DNA of 64,000 bases from Nemertoderma westbladi (lineage: Eukaryota > Xenacoelomorpha > Nemertodermatida > Nemertodermatidae), in the NCBI GenBank assembly GCA_032718475.1, contig JAUCBJ010001654.1:32241-96240 (forward strand), written 5' to 3'. Under the pieces are notes generated by a model. It was not told where the DNA came from and made no database searches. It saw only the letters and a program-made list of their open reading frames with translations. Below, one piece after another: positions 1-13,480 of this stretch. The position numbers and the translations under genes are program-made. Every line of letters begins with the position of its first letter. Within the stretch, counting starts at the first letter, position 1.

Positions 1-1
1 C

Positions 2-202
2 TTCCTCCAGTTGGTCGCTTACCGACTCTACGCCAAATACGAGACGGTGGAGCGACGCAGACGGAAGCGCCGTAGGTCGTCGTCCCGTTGCAGTGACGGG
101 AGCAGACCGCCGCCCGAATCCACCGAAACCAAGAGATTGTCAAACATTCTGGAAGTTACCGATGATATTCAACGTTCAGAAACACGGGAGACCTTCGCCT
201 AG
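2..202 (+). CDS. 3'-terminal coding exon of an unidentified gene (5' truncated)
   Basis: An open frame enters from the left edge and ends at TAG 200-202. The first ten bases (pyrimidine-rich, ending CAG) look like a 3' splice acceptor, so the exon may really begin at 11. The 63 to 66 residues show a short hydrophobic start (FLQLVAYRLY), then a dense basic stretch (ERRRRKRRR), then a Ser/Pro-rich and an acidic polar tail. This is the pattern of a cytoplasmic tail directly after a last membrane helix, where the arginines act as a stop-transfer signal. An ABCG-type transporter is one possibility, but I do not recognise the family. No ATG is present, as expected for an internal or last exon. Downstream AATAAA signals support a gene end on this strand. 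What is seen is the frame and composition; the membrane-tail reading is inference. Confidence 0.5.
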   Translation, partial: FLQLVAYRLYAKYETVERRRRKRRRSSSRCSDGSRPPPESTETKRLSNILEVTDDIQRSETRETFA

Positions 203-1076
203 CCTTACGTCTTTATTATTTAGCAAATTTTAATTTTTTTTGTGCCATAATATTTATATATCTGGTTTTGGTTTTGTATATCGTTTTTTTATATACAACA
301 TTTCCATATAATAATGGTGGCCTTTCTTATGTTCGAGTAAATTGGTTGTTACTTAGTTAAATAGATTAGTTATAATGGCCGAATAAGTAAATAATAATTT
401 CGTCTACGTACAGTCAGTAATAATAATAATTATGTGTATATATAGTTTGTAAATCGATAAATTTATTATGGAATATATTTTTCGTATATGTTGCCATATA
501 TTATATCATTAGCAGATACTCACACAAATTTATTCATTATATATTTTTTTTAAACAAACACCACTCCTCTTGCGCACAGTAGTTGAACTTTGCAGTAATT
601 TTATATCATTCAGTAAAAGGTATTTTATTAATTTTTACCCGAAAAAGAATATCCCCAATATTTGGGACTGTACAACACAGTATCAGTGCTATTATGGTAT
701 TTAGTTAGTTTAGCATTGAGGAAATAAAGAATAAAGATGATTTATAAATAGTTTTATTTTCGAGTAAGACTGTCTAGTTCTAGATTCTAAAATATTTTAT
801 TTTAAGGTAAATTTATTTATTTTGTGAACAGCGGGTTAATCTACCTGAGTGGTCGATGGTCTTGTCCCGCAAGAGTGTCCGCCTGTCCGTCAGACAGACA
901 CTGGGCAGACGGACTTTATTGTTTTTAACATTAATGATGCGCTCCCATTAATTCAATAAAAGTTTAGTCCTCCAAGTAAACTTGCCAGAAGTTTAGAAGT
1001 GCCAGAAGTACGGCAGCATGGTTTAGCAGAGCTAATGTCTATTCTACTAATAAAATCATTGTTTTTGGTGCAATGG
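203..1076. other. AT-rich 3' flank with polyadenylation signals
   Basis: No coding signal. AATAAA hexamers at 723-728, 730-735 and 955-960 could end the transcript of the upstream exon. The sequence is mostly simple AT-rich. A short GC-richer segment (about 830-945) containing CTGTCCGTCAGACAGACA precedes the satellite. Confidence 0.5.
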
Positions 1077-1564
1077 GTGTTGTTACTCGGGAACATTGAA
1101 CCCAAAGTTGTTTTCCGGTTGTTTTTCTCGAGAACATTGAACCCAACTTTGTTTTCCGGTTGTTTTTCTCGAGAACATTGAACCCAACTTTGTTTTTCTC
1201 GAGAACATTGAACCCAACTTTGTTTTCCGATTGTTTTTCTCGAGAACATTGAACCCAACTTTGTTTTCCGGTTGTTTTTCTCGAGAACATTGAACCCAAC
1301 TTTGTTTTTCTCGAGAACATTGAACCCAACTTTGTTTTCCGATTGTTTTTCTCTAGAACATTGAACCCAACTTTGTTTTCCGATTGTTTTTCTCGAGAAC
1401 ATTGAACCCAACTTTGTTTTCCGGTTGTTTTTCTCGAGAACATTGAACCCAACTTTGTTTTTCTCGAGAACATTGAACCCAACTTTGTTTTCCGATTGTT
1501 TTTCTCGAGAACATTGAACCCAACTTTGTTTTCCAGTTGTTTTTCTCGAACACTGAACCCAACG

Positions 1565-3900
1565 CTGTTTTCCAGTTGTTTTTCCCGAACATTGAACCCA
1601 ACGTTGTTTTCCTGTTGTAATTACTCAAGAACATTGAACCCAACACCGTTTTTCTGTTGTTTATTACTTGGGAACATTGAACCCAAAGATGTTTTTCTTG
1701 AGAACATTGAACCCGAAGTTGTTTTCCGGTTGTTTTTCTCGAGAACATTGAACCCAACGTTGTTTTTCTCAAGAACATTGAACCCAACGTTGTTTTTCTC
1801 GAGAACATTGAACCCGAAGTTGTTTTCCAGTTGTTTTTCTCGAACACTGAACCCAACGCTGTTTTCCTGTTGTAATTACTCAAGAACATTGAACCCAACG
1901 TTGTTTTCCGGTTGTTTTTCTCAAGAACATTGAACCCAACACCGTTTTTCTGTTGTTTATTACTTGGGAACATTGAACCCCACGTTGTTTTTCTCAAGAA
2001 CATTGAACCCGAAGTTGTTTTCCGGTTGTTTTTCTCGAGAACATTGAACCCAACGTTGTTTTTCTCAAGAACATTGAACCCAAAGATGTTTTTCTTGAGA
2101 ACATTGAACCCGAAGTTGTTTTCCGGTTGTTTTTCTCGAGAACATTGAACCCAACGTTGTTTTTCTCAAGAACATTGAACCCAACGTTGTTTTCCAGTTG
2201 TTTTTCTCAAGAACATTGAACCCAACGTTGTTTTTCTCAAGAACATTGAACCCAACGTTGTTTTTCTCGAGAACATTGAACCCAACTTTGTTTTCCGGTT
2301 GTTTTTCTCGAGAACATTGAACCCAACTTTGTTTTTCTCGAGAACATTGAACCCAACTTTGTTTTCCGATTGTTTTTCTCTAGAACATTGAACCCAACGT
2401 TGTTTTTCTCAAGAACATTGAACCCAACGCTGTTTTCCTGTTGTAATTACTCAAGAACATTGAACCCAACACCGTTTTTCTGTTGTTTATTACTTGGGAA
2501 CATTGAACCCAAAGTTGTTTTTCTCAAGAACATTGAACCCAACGTTGTTTTTCTCGAGAACATTGAACCCAACTTTGTTTTCCGGTTGTTTTTCTCGAGA
2601 ACATTGAACCCAACTTTGTTTTCCGATTGTTTTTCTCGAGAACATTGAACCCAACTTTGTTTTCCGATTGTTTTTCTCGAGAACATTGAACCCAACTTTG
2701 TTTTCCGATTGTTTTTCTCGAGAACATTGAACCCAACTTTGTTTTCCGATTGTTTTTCTCGAGAACATTGAACCCAACTTTGTTTTCCGGTTGTTTTTCT
2801 CGAGAACATTGAACCCAACTTTGTTTTTCTCGAGAACATTGAACCCAACTTTGTTTTCCGATTGTTTTTCTCTAGAACATTGAACCCAACTTTGTTTTCC
2901 GATTGTTTTTCTCGAGAACATTGAACCCAACTTTGTTTTCCGGTTGTTTTTCTCGAGAACATTGAACCCAACTTTGTTTTTCTCGAGAACATTGAACCCA
3001 ACTTTGTTTTCCGATTGTTTTTCTCTAGAACATTGAACCCAACTTTGTTTTCCAGTTGTTTTTCTCGAACATTGAACCCAACGCTGTTTTCCTGTTGTAA
3101 TTACTCAAGAACATTGAACCCAACACCGTTTTTCTGTTGTTTATTACTTGGGAACATTGAACCCAAAGATGTTTTTCTTGAGAACATTGAACCCGAAGTT
3201 GTTTTCCGGTTGTTTTTCTCGAGAACATTGAACCCAACGTTGTTTTTCTCAAGAACATTGAACCCAACGTTGTTTTTATCGAGAACATTGAACCCGAAGT
3301 TGTTTTCCAGTTGTTTTTCTCGAACACTGAACCCAACGCTGTTTTCCTGTTGTAATTACTCAAGAACATTGAACCCAACGTTGTTTTCCGGTTGTTTTTC
3401 TCAAGAACATTGAACCCAACACCGTTTTTCTGTTGTTTATTACTTGGGAACATTGAACCCAACGTTGTTTTTCTCAAGAACATTGAACCCGAAGTTGTTT
3501 TCCGGTTGTTTTTCTCGAGAACATTGAACCCAACGTTGTTTTTCTCAAGAACATTGAACCCAAAGATGTTTTTCTTGAGAACATTGAACCCGAAGTTGTT
3601 TTCCGGTTGTTTTTCTCGAGAACATTGAACCCAACGTTGTTTTTCTCAAGAACATTGAACCCAACGTTGTTTTCCAGTTGTTTTTCTCAAGAACATTGAA
3701 CCCAACGTTGTTTTTCTCAAGAACATTGAACCCAACGTTGTTTTTCTCGAGAACATTGAACCCAACTTTGTTTTCCGGTTGTTTTTCTCGAGAACATTGA
3801 ACCCAACTTTGTTTTTCTCGAGAACATTGAACCCAACTTTGTTTTCCGATTGTTTTTCTCTAGAACATTGAACCCAACGTTGTTTTTCTCAAGAACATTG
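1565..3900. repeat. 1480-bp-offset duplication inside the minisatellite
   Basis: The ordered series of monomer variants at about 1565-2420 recurs at about 3045-3900, at a constant offset of 1480 bp (for example 1912 matches 3392 and 2370 matches 3850). The shared order of variant types makes this a block duplication rather than chance. Confidence 0.75.
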
Positions 3901-5533
3901 AACCCAACACTGTTTTTTTGTTGTTTATTACATGAGAACATTGAACCCAAAGATGTTTTCCGATTGTTTTTCTCTAGAACATTGAACCCAACTTTGTTTT
4001 CCAGTTGTTTTTCTCGAACATTGAACCCAACGCTGTTTTCCTGTTGTAATTACTCAAGAACATTGAACCCAACACCGTTTTTCTGTTGTTTATTACTTGG
4101 GAACATTGAACCCAAAGTTGTTTTTCTCAAGAACATTGAACCCAACGCTGTTTTTCTCGAGAACATTGAACCCAACTTTGTTTTCCGGTTGTTTTTCTCG
4201 AGAACATTGAACCCAACTTTGTTTTTCTCGAGAACATTGAACCCAACTTTGTTTTCCGGTTGTTTTTCTCGAGAACATTGAACCCAACTTTGTTTTTCTC
4301 GAGAACATTGAACCCAACTTTGTTTTCCGATTGTTTTTCTCGAGAACATTGAACCCAACGTTGTTTTTCTCAAGAACATTGAACCCAACGTTGTTTTTCT
4401 CGAGAACATTGAACCCGAAGTTGTTTTCCAGTTGTTTTTCTCGAACACTGAACCCAACGCTGTTTTCCTGTTGTAATTACTCAAGAACATTGAACCCAAC
4501 GTAGTTTTTCTCAAGAACATTGAACCCAACACTGTTTTTTTTTTGTTTATTACATGAGAACATTGAACCCAAAGATGTTTTTCTTGAGAACATTGAACCC
4601 AACTTTGTTTTCCAGTTGTTTTTCTCGAGAACATTGAACCCGAAGTTGTTTTCCGGTTGTTTTTCTCGAACACTGAACCCAACGCTGTTTTCCTGTTGTA
4701 ATTACTCAAGAACATTGAACCCAACACCGTTTTTTTGTTGTTTATTACTTGGGAACATTGAACCCAACGTTGTTTCCAGTTGTTTTTCTCAAGAACATTG
4801 AACCCAACGTTGTTTTTCTCAAGAACATTGAACCCAACGTTGTTTTTCTCAAGAACATTGAACCCAACGTTGTTTTTCTCGAGAACATTGAACCCAACTT
4901 TGTTTTCCGGTTGTTTTTCTCGAGAACATTGAACCCAACTTTGTTTTTCTCGAGAACATTGAACCCAACTTTGTTTTCCGGTTGTTTTTCTCGAGAACAT
5001 TGAACCCAACTTTGTTTTCCAGTTGTTTTTCTCGAACACTGAACCCAACGCTGTTTTCCTGTTGTAATTACTCAAGAACATTGAACCCAACGTTGTTTCC
5101 AGTTGTTTTTCTCAAGAACATTGAACCCAACGTTGTTTTTCTCAAGAACATTGAACCCAACGTTGTTTTTCTCAAGAACATTGAACCCAACGTTGTTTTT
5201 CTCAAGAACATTGAACCCAACGTTGTTTTTCTCGAGAACATTGAACCCAACTTTGTTTTCCGGTTGTTTTTCTCGAGAACATTGAACCCAACTTTGTTTT
5301 CCAGTTGTTTTTCTCGAACACTGAACCCAACGCTGTTTTCCTGTTGTAATTACTCAAGAACATTGAACCCAACGTTGTTTTTCTCAAGAACATTGAACCC
5401 AACACTGTTTTTTTGTTGTTTATTACATGAGAACATTGAACCCAAAGATGTTTTTCTCGAGAACATTGAATCCAACTTTGTTTTCCAGTTGTTTTTCTCG
5501 AACACTGAACCCAACGCTGTTTTCCTGTTGTAA

Positions 5534-6292
5534 TTACTCAAGAACATTGAACCCAACGTTGTTTTTCTCAAGAACATTGAACCCAACACTGTTTTTTTGT
5601 TGTTTATTACATGAGAACATTGAACCCAAAGATGTTTTTCTTGAGAACATTGAACCCAACTTTGTTTTCCAGTTGTTTTTCTCGAACATTGAACCCAAAG
5701 ATGTTTTTCTCGAGAACATTGAATCCAACTTTGTTTTCCAGTTGTTTTTCTCGAACACTGAACCCAACGCTGTTTTCCTGTTGTAATTACTCAAGAACAT
5801 TGAACCCAACGTTGTTTTTCTCAAGAACATTGAACCCAACACTGTTTTTTTGTTGTTTATTACATGAGAACATTGAACCCAAAGATGTTTTTCTTGAGAA
5901 CATTGAACCCAACTTTGTTTTCCAGTTGTTTTTCTCGAACATTGAACCCAAAGATGTTTTTCTCGAGAACATTGAATCCAACTTTGTTTTCCAGTTGTTT
6001 TTCTCGAACACTGAACCCAACGCTGTTTTCCTGTTGTAATTACTCAAGAACATTGAACCCAACGTTGTTTTTCTCAAGAACATTGAACCCAACACTGTTT
6101 TTTTGTTGTTTATTACATGAGAACATTGAACCCAAAGATGTTTTTCTTGAGAACATTGAACCCAACTTTGTTTTCCAGTTGTTTTTCTCGAACATTGAAC
6201 CCAAAGATGTTTTTCTCGAGAACATTGAATCCAACTTTGTTTTCCAGTTGTTTTTCTCGAACACTGAACCCAACGCTGTTTTCCTGTTGTAA
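5534..6292. repeat. 253-bp higher-order repeat, three copies
   Basis: Copies start at 5534, 5787 and 6040 and appear identical. Partial units lie on both sides (5350-5533 and 6293-6532). Each unit bundles seven or eight monomers of different variant type. Confidence 0.85.
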
Positions 6293-8026
6293 TTACTCAA
6301 GAACATTGAACCCAACGTTGTTTTTCTCAAGAACATTGAACCCAACACTGTTTTTTTGTTGTTTATTACATGAGAACATTGAACCCAAAGATGTTTTTCT
6401 TGAGAACATTGAACCCAACTTTGTTTTCCAGTTGTTTTTCTCGAACACTGAACCCAACGCTGTTTTCCTGTTGTAATTACTCAAGAACATTGAACCCAAC
6501 GTTGTTTTTCTCAAGAACATTGAACCCAACACTGTTTTTTTGTTGTTTATTACATGAGAACATTGAACCCAAAGATGTTTTTCTTGAGAACATTGAACCC
6601 AACTTTGTTTTCCAGTTGTTTTTCTCGAACATTGAACCCATCGCTGTTTTCCTGTTGTAATTACTCAAGAAAATTGAACCCAACACTGTTTTTATGTTGT
6701 TTATTACTTGAGAACATTGAACCCAAAGATGTTTTTCTTGAGAACATTGAACCCGAAGTTGTTTTCCGGTTGTTTTTCTCGAGAACATTGAACCCAACTC
6801 TGTTTTTATGTTGCTTATTACTTGAGAACATTGAACCCAACGTTGTTTTTATGTTGTTTATTACATGAGAACATTGAACCCAACACTGTTTTTTTGTTGT
6901 TTATTACATGAGAACATTGAACCCAAAGATGTTTTTCTTGAGAACATTGAACCCAAAGTTGTTTTCCGGTTGTTTTTCTCGAGAACATTGAACCCAACTC
7001 TGTTTTTATGTTGCTTATTACTTGAGAACATTGAACCCAACGTTGTTTTTCTCAAGAACATTGAACCCAACGCTGTTTTCCAGTTGTTTTTCTCGAACAT
7101 TGAACCCAACGCTGTTTTCCTGTTGTAATTACTCAAGAACATTGAACCCAACGTTGTTTTTCTCAAGAACATTGAACCCAACACTGTTTTTTTGTTGTTT
7201 ATTACATGAGAACATTGAACCCAAAGATGTTTTTCTTGAGAACATTGAACCCAACTTTGTTTTCCAGTTGTTTTTCTCGAACATTGAACCCAACGCTGTT
7301 TTCCTGTTGTAATTACTCAAGAAAACTGAACCCAACACTGTTTTTTTGTTGTTTATTACATGAGAACATTGAACCCAAAGATGTTTTTCTTGAGAACATT
7401 GAACCCGAAGTTGTTTTCCGGTTGTTTTTCTCGAGAACATTGAACCCAACGTTGTTTTTCTCAAGAACATTGAACCCAACACTGTTTTTTTGTTGTTTAT
7501 TACATGAGAACATTGAACCCAAAGATGTTTTTCTTGAGAACATTGAACCCGAAGTTGTTTTCCGGTTGTTTTTCTCGAGAACATTGAACCCAACGTTGTT
7601 TTTCTCAAGAACATTGAACCCAACACTGTTTTTTTGTTGTTTATTACATGAGAACATTGAACCCAAAGATGTTTTTCTTGAGAACATTGAACCCGAAGTT
7701 GTTTTCCGGTTGTTTTTCTCTAGAACATTGAACCCAACTTTGTTTTCCAGTTGTTTTTCTCGAACATTGAACCCAACGCTGTTTTCCTGTTGTAATTACT
7801 CAAGAACATTGAACCCAACGTTGTTTTTCTCAAGAACATTGAACCCAACACTGTTTTTTTGTTGTTTATTACATGAGAACATTGAACCCAAAGATGTTTT
7901 TCTTGAGAACATTGAACCCAACTTTGTTTTCCAGTTGTTTTTCTCGAACATTGAACCCAACGCTGTTTTCCTGTTGTAATTACTCAAGAAAATTGAACCC
8001 AACACTGTTTTTTTGTTGTTTATTAC

Positions 8027-8746
8027 ATGAGAACATTGAACCCAAAGATGTTTTTCTTGAGAACATTGAACCCGAAGTTGTTTTCCGGTTGTTTTTCTCG
8101 AGAACATTGAACCCAACGTTGTTTTTCTCAAGAACATTGAACCCAACACTGTTTTTTTGTTGTTTATTACATGAGAACATTGAACCCAAAGATGTTTTTC
8201 TTGAGAACATTGAACCCGAAGTTGTTTTCCGGTTGTTTTTCTCGAGAACATTGAACCCAACGTTGTTTTTCTCAAGAACATTGAACCCAACACTGTTTTT
8301 TTGTTGTTTATTACATGAGAACATTGAACCCAAAGATGTTTTTCTTGAGAACATTGAACCCGAAGTTGTTTTCCGGTTGTTTTTATCGAGAACATTGAAC
8401 CCAACGTTGTTTTTCTCAAGAACATTGAACCCAACACTGTTTTTTTGTTGTTTATTACATGAGAACATTAAACCCAAAGATGTTTTTCTTCAGAACATTG
8501 AACCCGAAGTTGTTTTCCGGTTGCTTTTCTCGAGAACATTGAACCCAACGTTGTTTTTCTCAAGAACATTGAACCCAACACTGTTTTTTTGTTGTTTATT
8601 ACATGAGAACATTGAACCCAAAGATGTTTTTCTTGAGAACATTGAACCCGAAGTTGTTTTCCGGTTGTTTTTCTCGAAAATTGAACCCAACGCTGTTTTC
8701 CTGTTGTAATTACTCAAGAAAATTGAACCCAACACTGTTTTTTTGT
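8027..8746. repeat. 144-bp higher-order repeat
   Basis: The TTACATGAGAACATTGAACC junction recurs at 8027, 8171, 8315, 8459 and 8603, exactly 144 bp apart. Related 144-bp steps occur at 7360, 7504 and 7648. The fifth unit is incomplete. Confidence 0.88.
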
Positions 8747-9142
8747 TGTTTATTACTTGAGAACATTGAACCCAACGTTGTTTTTCTCAAGAACATTGAA
8801 CCCAACGCTGTTTTCCTGTTGTAATTACTCAAGAACATTGAACCCAACGTTGTTTTTCTCAAGAACATTGAACCCAACACTGTTTTTTTGTTGTTTATTA
8901 CTTGAGAACATTGAACCCAACGTTGTTTTTCTCAAGAACATTGAACCCAACACTGTTTTTTTGTTGTTTATTACATGAGAACATTGAACCCAACTTTGTT
9001 TTCCGGTTGTTTTTCTCGAGAACATTGAACCCAACTTTGTTTTCCAGTTGTTTTTCTCGAACATTGAACCCAACGCTGTTTTCCTGTTGTAATTACTCAA
9101 GAAAATTGAACCCAACACTGTTTTTTTGTTGTTTATTACATG

Positions 9143-10254
9143 AGAACATTTGAACCCAAAGATGTTTTTCTTGAGAACATTGAACCCAACTTTGTTTTCC
9201 GGTTGTTTTTCTCAAGAACATTGAACCCAACGTTGTTTTTCTCAAGAACATTGAACCCAACGCTGTTTTCCTGTTGTAATTACTCAAGAAAATTGAACCC
9301 AACGTTGTTTTTCTCAAGAACATTGAACCCAACACTGTTTTTTTGTTGTTTATTACATGAGAACATTGAACCCAAAGATGTTTTTCTTGAGAACATTGAA
9401 CCCGAAGTTGTTTTCCGGTTGTTTTTCTCGAGAACATTGAACCCAACTTTGTTTTCCAGTTGTTTTTCTCGAACACTGAACCCAACGCTGTTTTCCTGTT
9501 GTAATTACTCAAGAAAATTGAACCCAACACTGTTTTTTTGTTGTTTATTACTTGAGAACATTGAACCCAACGTTGTTTTTCTCAAGAACATTGAACCCAA
9601 CGCTGTTTTCCTGTTGTAATTACTCAAGAACATTGAACCCAACGTGGTTTTTCTCAAGAACATTGAACCCAACACTGTTTTTTTGTTGTTTATTACATGA
9701 GAACATTGAACCCAAAGATGTTTTTCTTGAGAACATTGAACCCAACTTTGTTTTCCGGTTGTTTTTCTCAAGAACATTGAACCCAACGTTGTTTTTCTCA
9801 AGAACATTGAACCCAACGCTGTTTTCCTGTTGTAATTACTCAAGAAAATTGAACCCAACGTTGTTTTTCTCAAGAACATTGAACCCAACACTGTTTTTTT
9901 GTTGTTTATTGCATGAGAACATTGAACCCAAAGATGTTTTTCTTGAGAACATTGAACCCGAAGTTGTTTTCCGGTTGTTTTTCTCGAGAACATTGAACCC
10001 AACTTTGTTTTCCAGTTGTTTTTCTCGAACACTGAACCCAACGCTGTTTTCCTGTTGTAATTACTCAAGAAAATTGAACCCAACACTGTTTTTTTGTTGT
10101 TTATTACTTGAGAACATTGAACCCAACGTTGTTTTTCTCAAGAACATTGAACCCAACGCTGTTTTCCTGTTGTAATTACTCAAGAACATTGAACCCAACG
10201 TGGTTTTTCTCAAGAACATTGAACCCAACACTGTTTTTTTGTTGTTTATTACTT
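9143..10254. repeat. 556-bp higher-order repeat, two tandem copies
   Basis: The block at about 9143-9698 is followed directly by a near-identical block at about 9699-10254. For example 9552 corresponds to 10108, and both copies carry an AACGTGGTTTTT variant (about 9640 and 10196). Confidence 0.8.
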
Positions 10255-10259
10255 GAGAA

Positions 10260-13200
10260 CATTGAACCCAACGCTGTTTTCCTGTTGTAATTACTCAAGA
10301 AAATTGAACCCAACACTATTTTTTTGTTGTTTATTACATGAGAACATTGAACCCAAAGATGTTTTTCTTGAGAACATTGAACCCAACTTTGTTTTCCGGT
10401 TGTTTTTCTCGAGAACATTGAACCCAACTTTGTTTTCCGGTTGTTTTTTCTCGAACACTGAACCCAACGCTGTTTTCCTGTTGTAATTACTCAAGAACAT
10501 TGAACCCAACGTTGTTTTTCTCAAGAACATTGAACCCAACTTTGTTTTCCAGTTGTTTTTCTCGAACATTGAACCCAACGCTGTTTTCCTGTTGTAATTA
10601 CTCAAGAACATTGAACCCAACGCTGTTTTCCTGTTGTAATTACTCAAGAACATTGAACCCAACGTTGTTTTTCTCAAGAACATTGAACCCAACACTGTTT
10701 TTTTGTTGTTTATTACATGAGAACATTGAACCCAAAGATGTTTTTCTTGAGAACATTGAACCCAACTTTGTTTTCCAGTTGTTTTTCTCGAACATTGAAC
10801 CCAACGCTGTTTTCCTGTTGTAATTACTCAAGAACATTGAACCCAACGCTGTTTTCCTGTTGTAATTACTCAAGAAAATTGAACCCAACACTGTTTTTAT
10901 GTTGTTTATTACTTGAGAACATTGAATCCAACGTTGTTTTTCTCAAGAACATTGAACCCAACGCTGTTTTCCTGTTGTAATTACTCAAGAACATTGAACC
11001 CAACGTTGTTTTTCTCAAGAACATTGAACCCAACACTGTTTTTTTGTTGTTTATTACATGAGAACATTGAACCCAAAGATGTTTTTCTTGAGAACATTGA
11101 ACCCAACTTTGTTTTCCAGTTGTTTTTCTCGAACATTGAACCCATCGCTGTTTTCCTGTTGTAATTACTCAAGAAAATTGAACCCAACACTGTTTTTTTG
11201 TTGTTTATTACATGAGAACATTGAACCCAACGTTGTTTTTCATGAGAACATTGAACCCGAAGTTGTTTTCCGGTTGTTTTTCTCGAGAACATTGAACCCA
11301 ACGTTGTTTTTCTCAAGAACATTGAACCCAACACTGTTTTTTTGTTGTTTATTACATGAGAACATTGAACCCAAAGATGTTTTTCTTGAGAACATTGAAC
11401 CCGAAGTTGTTTTCCGGTTGTTTTTCTCGAGAACATTGAACCCAACGTTGTTTTTCTCAAGAACATTGAACCCAACACTGTTTTTTTGTTGTTTATTACA
11501 TGAGAACATTGAACCCAAAGATGTTTTTCTTGAGAACATTGAACCCGAAGTTGTTTTCCGGTTGTTTTTCTCGAGAACATTGAACCCAACGTTGTTTTTC
11601 TCGAACACTGAACCCAACATTGTTTTCCTGTTGTTTTTCTCGAGAACATTGAACCCAACTTTGTTTTTCTCGAGAACATTGAACCCGAAGTTGTTTTCCG
11701 GTTGTTTTTCTCGAGAACATTGAACCCAACGTTGTTTTTCTCAAGAACATTGAACCCGACACTGTTTTTTTGTTGTTTATTACATGAGAACATTGAACCC
11801 AAAGATGTTTTTCTTGAGAACATTGAACCCGAAGTTGTTTTCCGGTTGTTTTTCTCTAGAACATTGAACCCAACTTTGTTTTCCAGTTGTTTTTCTCGAA
11901 CATTGAACCCAACGCTGTTTTCCTGTTGTAATTACTCAAGAAAATTGAACCCAACACTGTTTTTTTGTTGTTTATTACATGAGAACATTGAACCCAAAGA
12001 TGTTTTTCTTGAGAACATTGAACCCAACTTTGTTTTCCGGTTGTTTTTCTCGAGAACATTGAACCCAACTTTGTTTTCCGGTTGTTTTTCTCGAACACTG
12101 AACCCAACGCTGTTTTCCTGTTGTAATTACTCAAGAACATTGAACCCAACGTTGTTTTTCTCAAGAACATTGAACCCAACTTTGTTTTCCAGTTGTTTTT
12201 CTCGAACATTGAACCCAACGCTGTTTTCCTGTTGTAATTACTCAAGAACATTGAACCCAACGCTGTTTTCCTGTTGTAATTACTCAAGAACATTGAACCC
12301 AACGTTGTTTTTCTCAAGAACATTGAACCCAACACTGTTTTTTTGTTGTTTATTACATGAGAACATTGAACCCAAAGATGTTTTTCTTGAGAACATTGAA
12401 CCCAACTTTGTTTTCCAGTTGTTTTTCTCGAACATTGAACCCAACGCTGTTTTCCTGTTGTAATTACTCAAGAACATTGAACCCAACGCTGTTTTCCTGT
12501 TGTAATTACTCAAGAAAATTGAACCCAACACTGTTTTTATGTTGTTTATTACTTGAGAACATTGAATCCAACGTTGTTTTTCTCAAGAACATTGAACCCA
12601 ACGCTGTTTTCCTGTTGTAATTACTCAAGAACATTGAACCCAACGTTGTTTTTCTCAAGAACATTGAACCCAACACTGTTTTTTTGTTGTTTATTACATG
12701 AGAACATTGAACCCAAAGATGTTTTTCTTGAGAACATTGAACCCAACTTTGTTTTCCAGTTGTTTTTCTCGAACATTGAACCCAACGCTGTTTTCCTGTT
12801 GTAATTACTCAAGAAAATTGAACCCAACACTGTTTTTTTGTTGTTTATTACATGAGAACATTGAACCCAACGTTGTTTTTCATGAGAACATTGAACCCGA
12901 AGTTGTTTTCCGGTTGTTTTTCTCGAGAACATTGAACCCAACGTTGTTTTTCTCAAGAACATTGAACCCAACACTGTTTTTTTGTTGTTTATTACATGAG
13001 AACATTGAACCCAAAGATGTTTTTCTTGAGAACATTGAACCCGAAGTTGTTTTCCGGTTGTTTTTCTCGAGAACATTGAACCCAACGTTGTTTTTCTCAA
13101 GAACATTGAACCCAACACTGTTTTTTTGTTGTTTATTACATGAGAACATTGAACCCAAAGATGTTTTTCTTGAGAACATTGAACCCGAAGTTGTTTTCCG

Positions 13201-13480
13201 GTTGTTTTTCTCGAGAACATTGAACCCAACGTTGTTTTTCTCGAACACTGAACCCAACATTGTTTTCCTGTTGTTTTTCTCGAGAACATTGAACCCAACT
13301 TTGTTTTTCTCGAGAACATTGAACCCGAAGTTGTTTTCCGGTTGTTTTTCTCGAGAACATTGAACCCAACGTTGTTTTTCTCAAGAACATTGAACCCGAC
13401 ACTGTTTTTTTGTTGTTTATTACATGAGAACATTGAACCCAAATATGTTTTTCTTGAGAACATTGAACCCGAAGTTGTTT
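10260..13480. repeat. 1.64-kb segmental duplication inside the minisatellite
   Basis: About 10260-11840 and about 11900-13480 are near-identical at an offset of 1640 bp (1639 before a single-T indel near 10447). One visible substitution is at 13443 (AAATATG for AAAGATG). This is probably the most recent large rearrangement in the array. Confidence 0.85.
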
